A stretch of DNA of 64,000 nt from Isoetes taiwanensis (lineage: Eukaryota > Streptophyta > Lycopodiopsida > Isoetales > Isoetaceae). A program made the position numbers and the translations under genes. Location: assembly GCA_021234155.1 (NCBI GenBank), contig JAJEKV010000004.1, positions 30,229,305-30,293,304 of the forward strand, in the 5' to 3' direction. Under the pieces are notes generated by a model that was given only the letters and a program-made list of their open reading frames with translations, searched no databases and had not been told where the DNA came from. This document shows, one piece after another, positions 24,391 to 36,291 of this stretch (the first letter of the stretch is position 1; every line of letters begins with the position of its first letter).

Positions 24391-25507
24391 CAGCCAATGG
24401 TTATACTTAGTGAATCTGATGAAGAAGACAATACAGATAAAGAAGTGCCAGCACAACCTCTAACATACAAAAGGTGCCTGTTATCCTGTTATATTTCAGA
24501 ATGTGTTTCAGAATTTCAGTTGTTAATTGCAGCTCATCCTTGCATGCAGGAGAACAAGACAGGTCGTGAATGAAGAAACCGGGGACAAAGGCAAAGCAAG
24601 GGTTACTGATAGCCGGGAAACACCCATACATTGGGGGCAGGGAGATACCAATAAGGATGAATCTGACTATGGCTATCAGCACTCTCCATCATCTGGTAGC
24701 AAAGATAAAGCAGAGTCCAGCAGGTTGCAGCACTGTCCAGCACCTCCCGATAGCACTTCCCAGCAGAGTCCAGCACACATTGCAGCACAGACAAGCACGA
24801 TGCAGCACACATCGACAGTGGTTGCAAACGTCCAAGGATGGACACCCAGACGGAAGTTGATGGTGCTGGACGTAAATGGTGTCTTGTACGCAGAACCTGT
24901 GAGAGGAGAATGAAGCGGGAAAATCTTGCCTCCACCACAAACCAAGCATGTTGTAAAAAGCGCAAATAAGTACCTCATTTGCGCACTGTGGTATCATGAG
25001 TTTGTGGAGTGGGCACTGCAGAGGTTTGATATTGTTATTTGGAGTGCTTCTCTACTTCGGAATACAAGGGATATGGTGGATGCATTGTTCCCTGATTTGC
25101 AGACCAGATTCTTGAAGGTTTATGGTCAAGAGCATTGCTATGCATGCAAGCATCCAAACAGACCAGAAAAGCAGATTTTTTTCAAGGAGTTGAAGGTTGT
25201 ACTTGAGGATTTTCCTCAAAATCATGGTATGATTTTCTTGGTTGATGACAGCCTACACAAAGGGTTTCTAAACCCTGCACACACAACCCTTCCCATTATG
25301 CCTTTCAAGGGGCAAGAAGAGGACAACTTCTTGCAGAAGTTTGTGTGTCCAACTTTGGAGTACTTGTCTTCCCATGCTGTACAGGAAACGATCTCACAGG
25401 TTGACATCACTGATGCATGGTTGGAAGAGGAGGCAGGTTGTAGTCTTTGGATTCTTGCCTCAACAACTATCTTGTCTCGACCTACTATATCCTCAATGCT
25501 CCATTAG
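24391..25507 (+). pseudogene. FCP1/NIF-type (HAD) phosphatase domain gene, one in-frame stop
   Basis: One continuous plus-strand frame runs from about 24527 to 25507, interrupted only by a TGA at 24911-24913. It carries KLMVLDVNGVLYAEP (HAD motif I, normally DxDxT/V; the second Asp is Asn here), then the FCP1-type block WYHEFVEWALQRFDIVIWSA, and FLVDDSLHKGF (HAD motif with paired Asp, about 25235). Upstream is a Ser/Gln-rich low-complexity stretch (SPSSGSKDKAESSRLQH) and an acidic exon (LSESDEEDNTDKE, about 24400). DVNG-type motifs occur in plant FCP1-like proteins, so the Asn need not be a new defect. It lies between two other MULE-carried genes and probably derives from a host gene. Whether the stop kills it depends on splicing, which I could not fix. 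Confidence 0.7.
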
Positions 25508-26228
25508 AAGTACAAAGGCATTCTTTGGGCACCCTTCTGGCGACCAAACATGACTCAAGACCGATGACTCATGAAGTAACCATTGTACAATTACTTTTTT
25601 GTAATATATATGTATGATTACTTTGTCTTATCTTCAAGGTATTGAGTGATATTGAGTGATGTTCTAATCTTGAGTGTACAATTTTACGTAATATATATCA
25701 AGCTTACTCTCAATACTACAAGCATTGTTTCCAATACTAAGATACTCCAATAATTCAAACCAATACTACAAACATTGTCTTAGGGGCATTGTCTCCAATA
25801 CAATGATCAAAATTTGAGACAAGTACACAAGTAACTACAGATTTGTTACAATGATAAAACAACTAGGCCAAGCATATTCAACCTTCATATGGCGGTTGTC
25901 AAGGATCATCGGTGAGTAGCTTTGTTCAAGGGAAAATCTGTTGGTGCGGGAATCGATTCATCTCAAACTTGATAGGCGATGCATTGATTTCATCTTTGGA
26001 AAGTCAGGCCTTTGTCTTCAAGTAGCTCCCAACTACCATCTGGCTGGGCAGCATAGTACAAACCAGCCAACACATGTTCATCCACATTGAAGGTCATTGA
26101 CTATCCTTTGACAATTACGTCAAGGATATGCCTCGACTTAACACATTTGACCACATAGAAATCTGCATTCTCGATTTCCCCCTGCTACAAATTTCTAACT
26201 TGACAAAGTTATCACCTTCCTCTACGTT

Positions 26229-29200
26229 TTAGGATAGCCATTCTCCATCACCTTCAAAAAATGCCTCATCGATTTCTTCACCAGTAGACTTATCTGGCTT
26301 TAGTGTAACATATTTCCAATTCTTCAATCTGTGCTTGTTCACACAAGATGACCAGTTTCCTTTCAAACAGTTACCACAGAAACAACTTAAACCTCTATGA
26401 GCCACCCTTGTGCTTGATTTGGCCAAGTATGTGGGATGTGTATTTGCTTGGTCCCTTCCACCTGGCGCACGGTCCGAGTGGTCTGTCCTATCAACATCAT
26501 CCTTTCCAATTACCCGAAGTACGCAAGGAAACAACGGTATTGCATCTCACCGGGCAAAGACAATCAAAGACTACTCATCACGCGATACGTTAGTTCCGCG
26601 AAAGACTTAAAGCGGATGAAAGCACTATTGACACATTTACGGTTCTTACGCGGGCACTACTCAACGAATACTGACAGATGAAAGCATAATACCTTTTGAT
26701 GTCCCCGTTGTTGGTACCTTCATTCCAAATGAAGTTCGCGAATTTACATGCATCGCTGACACCCCTAAATCTCACCCCATCATACTTGAGCCGCTCTCTA
26801 GTGAATGCCCCTTTAAGGACGCCCCTTGCCCATCGTGCTCTCCTTACCATGGGCTGTCCCAAAGAAATTCCATACTATTTCCTTCCCTAGCTCATGGTGA
26901 TATCTTGGTAGGAAATAGAATGGTAGGCAGATTTGAATTGGCTAGAACAACCATCGACCAAACTATATGCCGGAGAAATCTACACCATTTGATACAAGCC
27001 ATGAATTGTGCTTTCTAAGGCAGTCTTTGCACAAAAAGAGTGTCATGAAGCTTGTCATCACTCAAGTAAAAATGGGTTTCCTTCAATAGCTTTTCGATCC
27101 CGAATTGATGTCCATCCTATATGTGATGTGGGACGAGAATTGTTATCGGTCATTGTGCCAATCTTTGGCTTTGAACCTCCTTTGTATTTTTATCTTTGTA
27201 ATTCTCGCAAAATCAATTCTGAGAAACAATGGTGTCATCTTGGATATTGTCCGGGCAACTCTGAATTGCATGGCACGCCATCTAGCCCCTGTAATTGTGT
27301 GGCGCACGAATATCTTCAATGTGGAACACGGATATGAAATGAAATCCTTCAATGGCGTTCTCTTGTAAGACAATCGAGGTGGCTTTGGTCCTTTCTTTTT
27401 CCCCTTGCCATTTGAGGTCTCATCTTGTCTTGCGACTTGATTATGTGTCCCACCAGCTTGCTTGGATTTCTTACTTTTGTTTCCCTTCTTCTCAACGTGT
27501 TTGCCTGCTTGCTTGTGTGTCCCACCCGGCTACCTTGGATTTCTTACTTTTGTTTCCCTTCTTGGTGGCATTGGCTCTTTTCTTTTCTGCTGCCACGGCA
27601 CCTCCTTGGTGCTAGCGATGCGCAACTCCACCGGCCTCTTTGTCTCCTTTGGAATGCGTAACAAGGTGCGTAGCATAAAGCGGAAGATTAGCGCCAAGTT
27701 GAAAGCACAAAAGCGGGTTCAGCGGATGGCCGGCACATATCGGCATGTTGCGGCATGCAATGAAGAAGTATTACCTTTTCAAGCGTCTTCCATTCAAGCA
27801 AGAACTCATGATTCTCTCTCTCTCTTGGACATATAGGAAGAGTTTTTATGCCACGCCGACATATGCGCATCAAGCGATCATGTTTATGCCATTCTTCACC
27901 CTCGCTCTTGTTGCAAACCCACGACCCTCCAAAGCTGTTGGTTGAGTCATACATATATTGGCTGGCGGAACCCGTCTCACAGTCCACGCAGACCTCGCGG
28001 TGCACTTGCACTCATCACCATGAAATCCGGTTTTTTGACCTTAATGCATTCGGGGCTACCCCGGCATACTCCAACTTCATATGGTATATGCAACAACGAG
28101 GTTTCCCTTTCGATACTTTCTTTACATAAATAGGCTTCAACTTCTCGAAAGCCTTTAAGCAAACAGGGTGTTCGGGATGTGCCTTTTTGTATTGTTGAAA
28201 TAGCTCGGTGAATGGTGGCCGTTGGTTAGAAATATTTATGCAACAATAGCAAAGAAAAATTTGTATGGAAACTTATACATGTGACCTCCATAAGGTGCAA
28301 GGGATAAAAATTAGGAAGCTTGACTCTCCAATGTGTTCACAACATCTTTCTTGCAAGGAGGACTACGCTATTTTGTTTCGAATTCTGTTATGCTTTGCTT
28401 GCAAGCGGGGGAGAAGAATCACACCTCAACCTCCTTTGGAAGCTAGACCACCCGGACCATTTCAGGGCGGCTGGAGATTTTCTTAATGCGGCGGTTGCAA
28501 TTGTTGACCTCATGCAACCTATCATAAGAAATATTGCACATTAATCAATGAACATATCTCATCGGCATCACTCGTGAGATACAAGCACGTCAAAAGCACT
28601 TAAAAGCACGAAGAAGCACGGGCATGAAAGCAAAATTAGATGCACCTAACAGCCACGCCATAGTGGAATTGCATCTCGATTTTGTGGAAGAAGCCATCAC
28701 CCGATTGTCGAGGTTACGGCTCTCCAAACATCATGGTTCCTTTGCCTCTTTGTGGCTGCCATTCATCCATTTCAAGTTGTTGGCAGCACCCCATTTGCCT
28801 TGCACTCCTTTGGATTTGGCAAAATTCGGTTTGAGATTCCCATTTCGTGGTGATGAACCACCCTCTTCATCACATCGGCCTTGAGTTCGGGTGAATGTTT
28901 TTGGTGAGCTTATTGAAGTAATCAACTACTTGCTTGGCTATTTCTTACTGCGTCTCATGCTCGGATCCTCCCGTTCGGCCCATTTGCTTTTCTCATCTTA
29001 TTCCGTGTCTGTATTCTCTCTTTTCGCTGCATCCAATTTCTTGTAAATTGCGCGAGGAAAGCCCGGATCTTCCGTGATATTTCTGTGTTGCATTGACATC
29101 CAACAAATCTGGAACACTGTATTGGGATTCATCGGGCGAAAAATCAATGCTAAGCGTGTGATTGCCTCGAGGCCGGTATCGGGGCGCCATGAAATTTGAC

Positions 29201-29250
29201 GAGAGGGAGGATAAGTGAATTGGAGGGGAGAAATTCGCGCGGGCCATGTG
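26229..29250 (-). pseudogene. TE-type gene with C-terminal Cys motif, decayed, MULE-carried
   Basis: Minus-strand pieces in order: MARANFSPP and NHTLSIDFSPDESQYSVPDLL (about 29.0-29.25 kb); FTELFQQYKKAHPEHPVCLK and EKLKPIYVKKV (about 28.1-28.2 kb); GFHFISVFHIEDIRAPHNY (about 27.3 kb); ERLKYDGVRFRGVSDACKFA (about 26.75 kb); and RGLSCFCGNCLKGNWSSCVN with KPDKSTGEEIDEAF before the stop at 26229. The final CFCGNC...C block, and the helical block before it, recall a family of transposase-like proteins widespread in plants and animals that I cannot name with certainty. The pieces lie in different frames, some with stops between them, so the gene is broken as written. Confidence 0.4.
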
Positions 29251-29906
29251 AAAGTAATCAATTTGCAGCGTACTACCACACCACTCTAAAAATCCAGCCG
29301 AAGCCCACAATCATTTTCCTAACGCTCGTTAAATTGAGGTGGACGGCGAGTACATGAAGGGCGAAAAAGAAATGACGCGCGATTCGCCCATCAGCACCTG
29401 ATTAAGCAAAGCGGGGGTGCCGATAGCGAGCTAAAAACCGCTATAAGCATGCGCCCGGGACGATGCTTTTACTACCACCAAAGATACTTTCACCCAATTG
29501 GCGGGGAAGATTACGCACCGGAAGTTCTCATTGGCGAGGTTCCGTGGCTTTGATCCATCCAGGCAATGACAACGTAAAAGGGACAAGAATTGGCGGGAGG
29601 GAGGAACCCGGGCGGGGAGGAAACGAGGGCGGGCGAAGCTCTCGAGAGAGGGTTTTTGGCTTAATCGGTAGTGATTCCTTCGGAGAGGATCACTATCTTC
29701 AGCGGAAGACGCGTGGCATCGCGGTGATAGGACAATGAACATGCAATCATTTCCCTTGTCGTTCGGGTATTAATACGGCTAATAATACCGGCGTCGGACA
29801 TTCAATTCAAAAAGTGAGCCCCGAATTTGTACGGCTTTTTATATCAAATATCCACGGTACCCGATGTCGGCGTGCACCCGCGGCGGCTGATGCGTCGCCG
29901 GTGGCG

Positions 29907-30558
29907 GTGATTCCATCCGGTGGATTCCGGCGGCGTGATTCCGCCGGGCGGAATCAGATTTTTGCTTGGTGATTCGTCCGGAAGGAATCGATAGGGTGAT
30001 TCGCGGAGGAATGGTCGGGGTGAAGTGATTACATGCGGTGGAATTTGACTTTGGTGATTTGGCCGGGGCCGGTATTCGCATGTTGGGTGATTCCATCGAG
30101 CGGAATCGAATATGGTGATTCCGTCCGGGAATTGCAAGGTGGTGATTAGATCCGCGTGGGATCCTGGGGGGTGATTCCATCCGGTGCAGTATTACGGCGT
30201 CGTGATTCCATCGCGTGGAATAATTCCGTGGTGATTCCGTCCGACGGTATTCCCTCACGTGGTGATTCCATCCGGCGGTATTACAACGCCGTGATTCCAT
30301 CGCGTGGAATAATTCCGTGGTGATTCCGTCCGACGGTATTCCGTCGTCGTGATTCCTTCGCGAGGTATAAATACGTGGTGATTCCATCCGGCAGTATTCT
30401 ACCGTTGTGATTCCGCGGGACGGTATTGAATTTATTGCCCATCTTGTCAGTGCGGAAACGGGAACCTCCGCCGCGGATCCCGTTGGGGGGTTTGTGATTC
30501 CGCGGTAGGGAATAACCGCGATGGAATCACCAAAACCAGGGTAAGGATATTTTCACCC
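29907..30558 (-). repeat. MULE right terminal inverted repeat
   Basis: About 650 bp, the inverted partner of 13188-13858, with the same GGTGATTCC (inverted GGAATCACC) boxes at about 29-bp steps. Its tip carries a small extra palindromic segment (CCGCGGTAGGGAATAACCGCG, less one base) missing from the left tip. Confidence 0.9.
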
Positions 30559-30567
30559 ATTGAGGTG
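30559..30567. repeat. 9-bp target-site duplication, right copy
   Basis: ATTGAGGTG directly follows the right terminus of the element and is identical to 13179-13187. Confidence 0.9.
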
Positions 30568-31730
30568 CGTACCCACAAGCATGTAAAACATTTTAGAACA
30601 TTCTATTTTGGTTCTTTGCAAAGTTTCAAAAGAAAATCTCCATTTATTTTTAGACTGAAGTGCTTACCATAAGCATTTGGAACATACTACAACATTCCAA
30701 AATATTTTATTTTGGCTCCCATGCACATCTAGAACATTAAAGAACTTTCTAAAACTATCTAAACCATTATAGAACATACTATTCTGACTTTCACAAATTT
30801 TCAAAAGAAAAACTTTCTATTTTTAGGTGCTTACCCACGACTATCTACAATATTCTAAAACAATAAAAAACATTCTAGAATATTTTGGAACTTCCTAGAA
30901 CTAAGATTCCCCTGGGTTCTGTAAGAATTTATGAGATTCCCTTAGATTCCCTTAGACTCCCTTAGATTTTATGATATTATGAGATTCAAATAGATTCTAT
31001 GAAGATCCCCCTAGATACTCTAAGACACCATCAAGATTCCCTTAGATTCCCTAAGATTTTATGAAGATTCCCTTAGATTCCCCTAGATTTTAAGAGATTC
31101 CTTTAGACTTATGAATATTTTCTTAGATTTCCTTATATTTTATGAGATTTTCTTAAATTCCCTTAGATTTTCCTAGAACTTTGTAGAACATTCTAGGACT
31201 TTTAGAAACATTCTAGGACTTTTAGAAACATTCTGAAACTTTTAGAACATCCTAGAACTTTCTGAATGTATTTCCTTAGATTCCTTTACATTCCCATAGA
31301 TTCCCTTATATTCTAGAACATTCTAAAACTTACTAGAACAATTTGGAACTTTCTGGATAGATTCTCTTTCATTCTAGAAATTTCTACAACATTTTGGAAC
31401 TTTCAAGAAGAATTCCTTAGATTCCCTTAGATTCTCTTACATTCTTAAACTTTTTTGAACTTTCTAAAATATTCTGGAACTTTCTAGAGCATTCTAGAAC
31501 TATCTAGAAGATTCTAGAACTTTCTAGAGCTTCCAAAATATTCTAGAACATTAGACTGCAAAATCTCTTATTTAAATTATTACCCTTAAGTATATTTAAA
31601 ACATTAATTATTTTAATGAATTAATGCTTGATCTAGTGTTTAGAATGGGGGGGTTTGGAGTGCAATGATTAGGGTTCGAATCCCCCTAAACAACATAAAA
31701 TTTTTAAAAGCCTCTCCTAACGGGTCGAGA
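30568..31730. repeat. Degenerate short-unit repeat: TTCTAGAACATTCTAGAAC and GATTCCCTTA types
   Basis: Two interleaved families of short units, roughly 10-14 bp, fill most of this stretch. Units of the ATTCTAGAACTTT type dominate, with TTAGATTCCC units between 30.9 and 31.45 kb. No gene is present. Confidence 0.7.
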
Positions 31731-31739
31731 ATTCAACTT

Positions 31740-32160
31740 GAGCTGTAGGATCTTGGACCCAATCAAGGGCCGACATTGATCCACGTGGTGAAAATATAAA
31801 GCAATATGAGCACTAGGATCTTAGATCGACGATCAAGATCAAGAACAATCTAGACCGTTGGATCTATTACATATAATTCCCAAAGCCATGTGCACCGTAG
31901 GATATGTCCGCAATAGGATCTCGGATCAACGATCAGGATCAAGAGCAACTTGGACCGTAGGATCGATTACATATAATCCCCAAAGCCATGCGCACCGTAG
32001 GATATGTCCCCAAGCAACGTGAGTTGTACGATCTCGGATCAATGATTAGGATCAGATCAACCTGGGCCGTCAGATTGTAAGAATCTATATAGAAACTCCC
32101 AAGCCATCTGAGTCGTAGGATACGTCCCAAATCTACGTGAACCGTAGGATCTCGAACGGA
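31740..32160. repeat. Imperfect tandem repeat of about 120 bp
   Basis: GGATCTCGGATCAACGATCA, AGCCATGCGCACCGTAGGAT and similar blocks recur three to four times in the same order with divergence. Confidence 0.65.
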
Positions 32161-32289
32161 CGGTGGGATAAGCGCGACAAACATAAGAACATATATACGT
32201 TAGATAGATATTTCTTATCTATATACAATTATACAAGTGTTTGTAATATGAAGGACTGCATGAAGCCGACCCTCCAAAACACACCCAAC

Positions 32290-33580
32290 GTGATAGATTC
32301 CCCTAGATTCTTAACATTCTAAAGATTCCCCTAGATTTTTGAAGATTATCCCAAGGTTTCTTTAGGTTCTGCAATATTCTATGTAGATTCTCCTAGATTC
32401 CTATAGATTCTATGAAAATTCCCCTAGATTCTCCAAGATTCCTCTCGACTCTCAAAGATTTTATAAAGATTTTCTTAGATACCCCAAGATTACCTAAGAT
32501 TCTCTTGAGATTTCCCTAGATTTTCAAAGATTATCTCAAGATTCCTCTAGATTTTCTAAGACTCCATGTAGATTATCTTAGATTTCCTAAGATTCCCCTA
32601 GAATCCCTAAGATTCTCTTGAGATTCCTCTAGATTCTCTAAGATCCCATGAAGATTCCCCTAGATTCTTGAAGAATTGCACCAAGATTCCCGTAGACGCC
32701 TTTAGATTTCCCCTTAGATATCTTAAGATTCTACAAAGATTCCCCTAGATGCTTAAGATTCTATAGAGGTTCCCCTAGATTTTATTAGATTCCATCTAAA
32801 ATGCCATATATTCTTAGAGATTTTATGACGATTCCCTTATATTCTCCTAGATTCCCAAAGATTCTATGAAGATTCTCTTAGATTCTCTAAGATTCCATCA
32901 AGATTCTCAAAGATTCTAGAAAGATTTCCTTAGACTCCCCTACATTCCCAAAGATTCTCCTAGATTTCTTGAGATTCCCTTAGATTCCCCTAGATTTTAT
33001 TAAGATTCCCCTAAAGACCCCAAGATTTCTTCTAGATTCGCATAGATTCTTATAGGTCTTATGTAGATTTCTGTAGATTCTCTTAGATTCCCAAAGATTC
33101 TCTTGAGATTCCTTAAGATTCTCCAAAGATTTTTCTAGATTCCAAAAGAATACCTCAAGATTCCTCTAGTTTCTCCAGGATTCTATGAAGATTCTCCTAG
33201 ATTCTCCAAGATTCCATCAAGTTTATTCTAAATTCTCAAAGATTTTAGGAAGATTCCCTTAGATTCCCAAAGAAACGCTTGAGATTCCTGTAGATTCTCT
33301 TGAGATTCCCCTAGACTGCCCCTAGATTTTATTAAGATTCTCTTAGATTCTCCATGATTCTATCTAAATTCCCATAGATTCTTAAAGATTTTATGACAAT
33401 TTACTTAGATTCTCCTATATTTCCATAGATTCTCTTAAGATTCCATAAGATTCCCAAAGATTATCCCATGATCCCTCTAGGTTCCCCAAGATTCTATGAA
33501 GTTTCTCCTAGATTCCCCAAGATTCTATGAAGATTCTCTTAAATTCTCTAAGATTCCACCGAGATTCCCTTAGATTCTCA
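32290..33580. repeat. Satellite-like array of AGATTCCCCTAGATTC units
   Basis: A degenerate array of units 10-16 bp long built from AGATTC and CCCTAGATT. It runs directly into the 3' end of the ParB-like gene, whose last codons (ILRI, stop) look as if they are satellite sequence. Confidence 0.85.
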
Positions 33581-35905
33581 AAATGGAAGGCATTTCATTT
33601 GTAGGAAGGTCTAGAAGCACAATATCTGCTCCCCAATTTCTCTTAACCCCTCCTCGTTGGTAAACACAACCCTTCATCGCCACTTGCCTTCCTACTTCTC
33701 TGATCTTTTTAGTGGTGGTCTCACCTTTCACATGAATACTTTTTGCAATGCTTGTGATGTTATCTGCCACTAAAATCAAGGTTACATTAGTGTATATAAC
33801 CTTGTGAACAAAAGTTGATGGCATATCACAATCATCAACGTATCCAGCTTTAGGAGTAATCAATTCCTCACTATCATTTCTCTTCTCAACTTTTTCCTGA
33901 TTTTTGTCCTCATTCTGTGCTTGATATTTCCTTCTCTTTTTCTTTTCTGGTAACGGGTCATCATCCTCACTTCCAATCACAAAAGGATCTGCAACAGATG
34001 AAAGCATATTGTTGTGCATTTCCTTTTCTTCTTCTGGAATGATGCCGGCTGGAAAATCTATCCACCAAGGGCAATTGCTAATCTCCCAATTCGACAATCC
34101 TCCTGGTCTATCCAAATTTCCCTTTTCAGAATACATAGCTTCCGAACCCAACCTTGTTGCCCATGAAGTTACTAGTATGGGCATGTCATCCACATAATTC
34201 TGGGCCACACAGAAGTGCAAGTACCTGAAAGTTTCAAGCATGAAACTGGTCAATTTTGCTAATAGATAAATAAAACAAACTTAAAGCATAGAATTTAGGA
34301 TCACCTGTAGCAAACTCGCTGTGAAGCCCTTCGGATTTCAAATGCATCCTCCATTTTGACAGTCATAGACATATTCTTATCAAAGCTTTTGAACATCTCA
34401 TTTCTATACTTCAATTTAAATTCTCGAAACCACTTAGCTAAATCCTTAGCACCATGTCTGACAACAATGCCATCATCCATGAGAACTGACTCTAAGGTCT
34501 CTTGAGATTTATGGACAAGATGCTCTAACCATGTCTCCTTTTTTATCCACTCATGGAAATCTTTGTCATTGTTTGGAATCTTATAACTATGCACAATAGC
34601 AGTGTTAGAAGTCATCCAAAGGAACCATCTGTCTCTAATAGTCTCATCCACCTTCGCTCTTGTCATGTCATAGAGTTTCTCAATTGTTAACCTCATGTAT
34701 GTATTGCTTGGATCCTTGCTGGTGACTAAGTTAATCCAATTGCCTCCCAAGTCAGGATTTAGTATTGCCAAGTATTTACCCATTTTCTTCACCCATTTTG
34801 TCTTCACTTCTTTTTCTGCTTTGGCTTTAGCCTCTTCCAGGTTAAGCTTATCCTTGTACTCAGATATAGAGTCTTCAATCTCATTATCAATTTGTGACTG
34901 CAGTGATATGAAAAGCAAGCTATAAGATCTTTGCCAGAATATATTGGTAGAAGATCCTAGTCAGAATATACCATAATATAAATTGCAAGCTGATTTATAT
35001 TAAATGTAGACAACGACAAATGAAATAGAGTTTAGAAAATACTTGGTACAAGATCCTAGCCAGAATGTATCGAGTGTGTGGATACCATGGCTCTAGACCC
35101 ATTGCTTTCACCTCTTGTGCTCTCATACGTTGGAGTTCAGCCGGCGGGATATGTTGGACAAAGTTTGACAAATTTGAGACAGTCATCCTATACACTCCAT
35201 AGAGGACATCTTTGAGTTTTGTATGCACAATGCCTGCTTCATTGAGCCTTTAAAAAGAAACAACAATTTAGAATATAAAATATCTTGGACAATTATAGGG
35301 AAATAAGTGAATACGTACTCATTGATCCTGCTCATTGCCCTTATCAAAGCTGCTTCCTTTTGTGTATCAATTTCAACAAAGGTTGATTGGACGGAGAAAT
35401 GCATAGCACGCACTAGTGAGTAGCGATCCTTAATCTCCTGCATCCATGCATCAGTGCGATGATTTCCATCCCAGCATAAAAACATTTTTCCACTCAAGTC
35501 TTTCCAATCTTCATTATGTTCAAGCTCACACTCAAAACGTTGATTCTCTTCCTTCCAATACGCATCCCATGTTTGCATGATCTCATCTGTTACTGGACAA
35601 TAACTCCCCACTGTAGTGGTGATAGATAATATGAAGCTGCCTTTTTCCATGACATAGCCATCAACTCGTAGAGTCTCACGAAGGGATTTTGCTTCCTTAC
35701 TAACAATTCTGACGGCTTGATTAAGCACTATTCTGCAAAGAGGTATCATTGGAGGTGGTGTCTTGCGGACTATTCTTAGTTCTTGCAAGGTTTCTGAGAT
35801 CATTTGCAAAGTAAAACTCCTGGGAAACTCCAGGGATTGCAGATCTTCATCTTCTTTTGTTTTCTTCTTGCCCTTCTTTTTCCCTTTAACTGTCTCCTTT
35901 TCCAT
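33570..35905 (-). CDS. ParB-like domain protein, possibly 3'-truncated DNA methyltransferase (module 1)
   Basis: Four exons join in frame with GT/AG borders: about 35317-35905, 35043-35252, 34310-34893 and 33570-34233. The minimal start reads MEKETVKGKKKGKKK, and the frame stays open a little further 5'. The first exon has FILSITTTVGSY, then KMFLCWDGNHRTDAWMQEI, which fits the GNHRxxA motif of ParB/sulfiredoxin-fold nuclease-like domains. A long helical middle and an acidic-basic linker (EDDDPLPEKKKRRK) follow. Near the end, WGADIVLLDLPTN resembles motif IV (D-x-P-Y/T) of amino-methyltransferases, and then the frame runs into satellite sequence and stops. The methyltransferase reading is inference: motif I is absent. 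Unlike most element genes here it has no internal stop. Six palindromes lie just upstream. It resembles in plan the gene at 52.5-55.7 kb. Confidence 0.6.
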
Positions 35906-36291
35906 GATAGTGTCTTCCTGAGTTACATTTTCCGTGATAGTGTCTTCACGAAAGTGTCCATCGATCCACGAGTGTCCATCTGATGATCTTGTTCAGCATG
36001 TAATGGGCCACTATCATCAGGCAACTGACCTGTATTTCCTACATCATCATTCTCTACGACATCCATTTTTTTTTATGAAGGCCTCCTTGGCTCTTTTTCC
36101 AAATACTTGTAGACAAAGCTTGAAGCACTATTTCTTGTTTCTACCATGCCGTGGACTACATCGGATAAAAAGCCTTACATCATTCACCTGAAAGAAGAAA
36201 ATGAATTACCACATCATTCCACAAAGCGGACATTTTTTTCCTGAATGCTCTGCAGTTAACTGAATGGCTATAATGTATGACGAAAAGGGCA

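Larger units (their letters stand above)
13188..30558. mobile_element. 17.4-kb Mutator-like element (MULE) with long terminal inverted repeats
   Basis: Both ends begin with GGGTGAAAATATCCTTACCC in inverted orientation and stay clearly similar inward for about 650-670 bp. They are flanked by the identical 9-mer ATTGAGGTG, the duplication length typical of Mutator elements. Inside is a MURA-type transposase with a SWIM zinc finger. Other cargo is a Ulp1-like protease, an FCP1-like phosphatase fragment, a coiled-coil type frame and another TE-type gene. Plant MULEs carrying Ulp1-like proteases are known (the Kaonashi / KI-MULE type). The intact target duplication and well-matched ends suggest insertion more recent than the decay of its genes, or mobilisation in trans. 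The size is unusual for a MULE. Confidence 0.9.
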
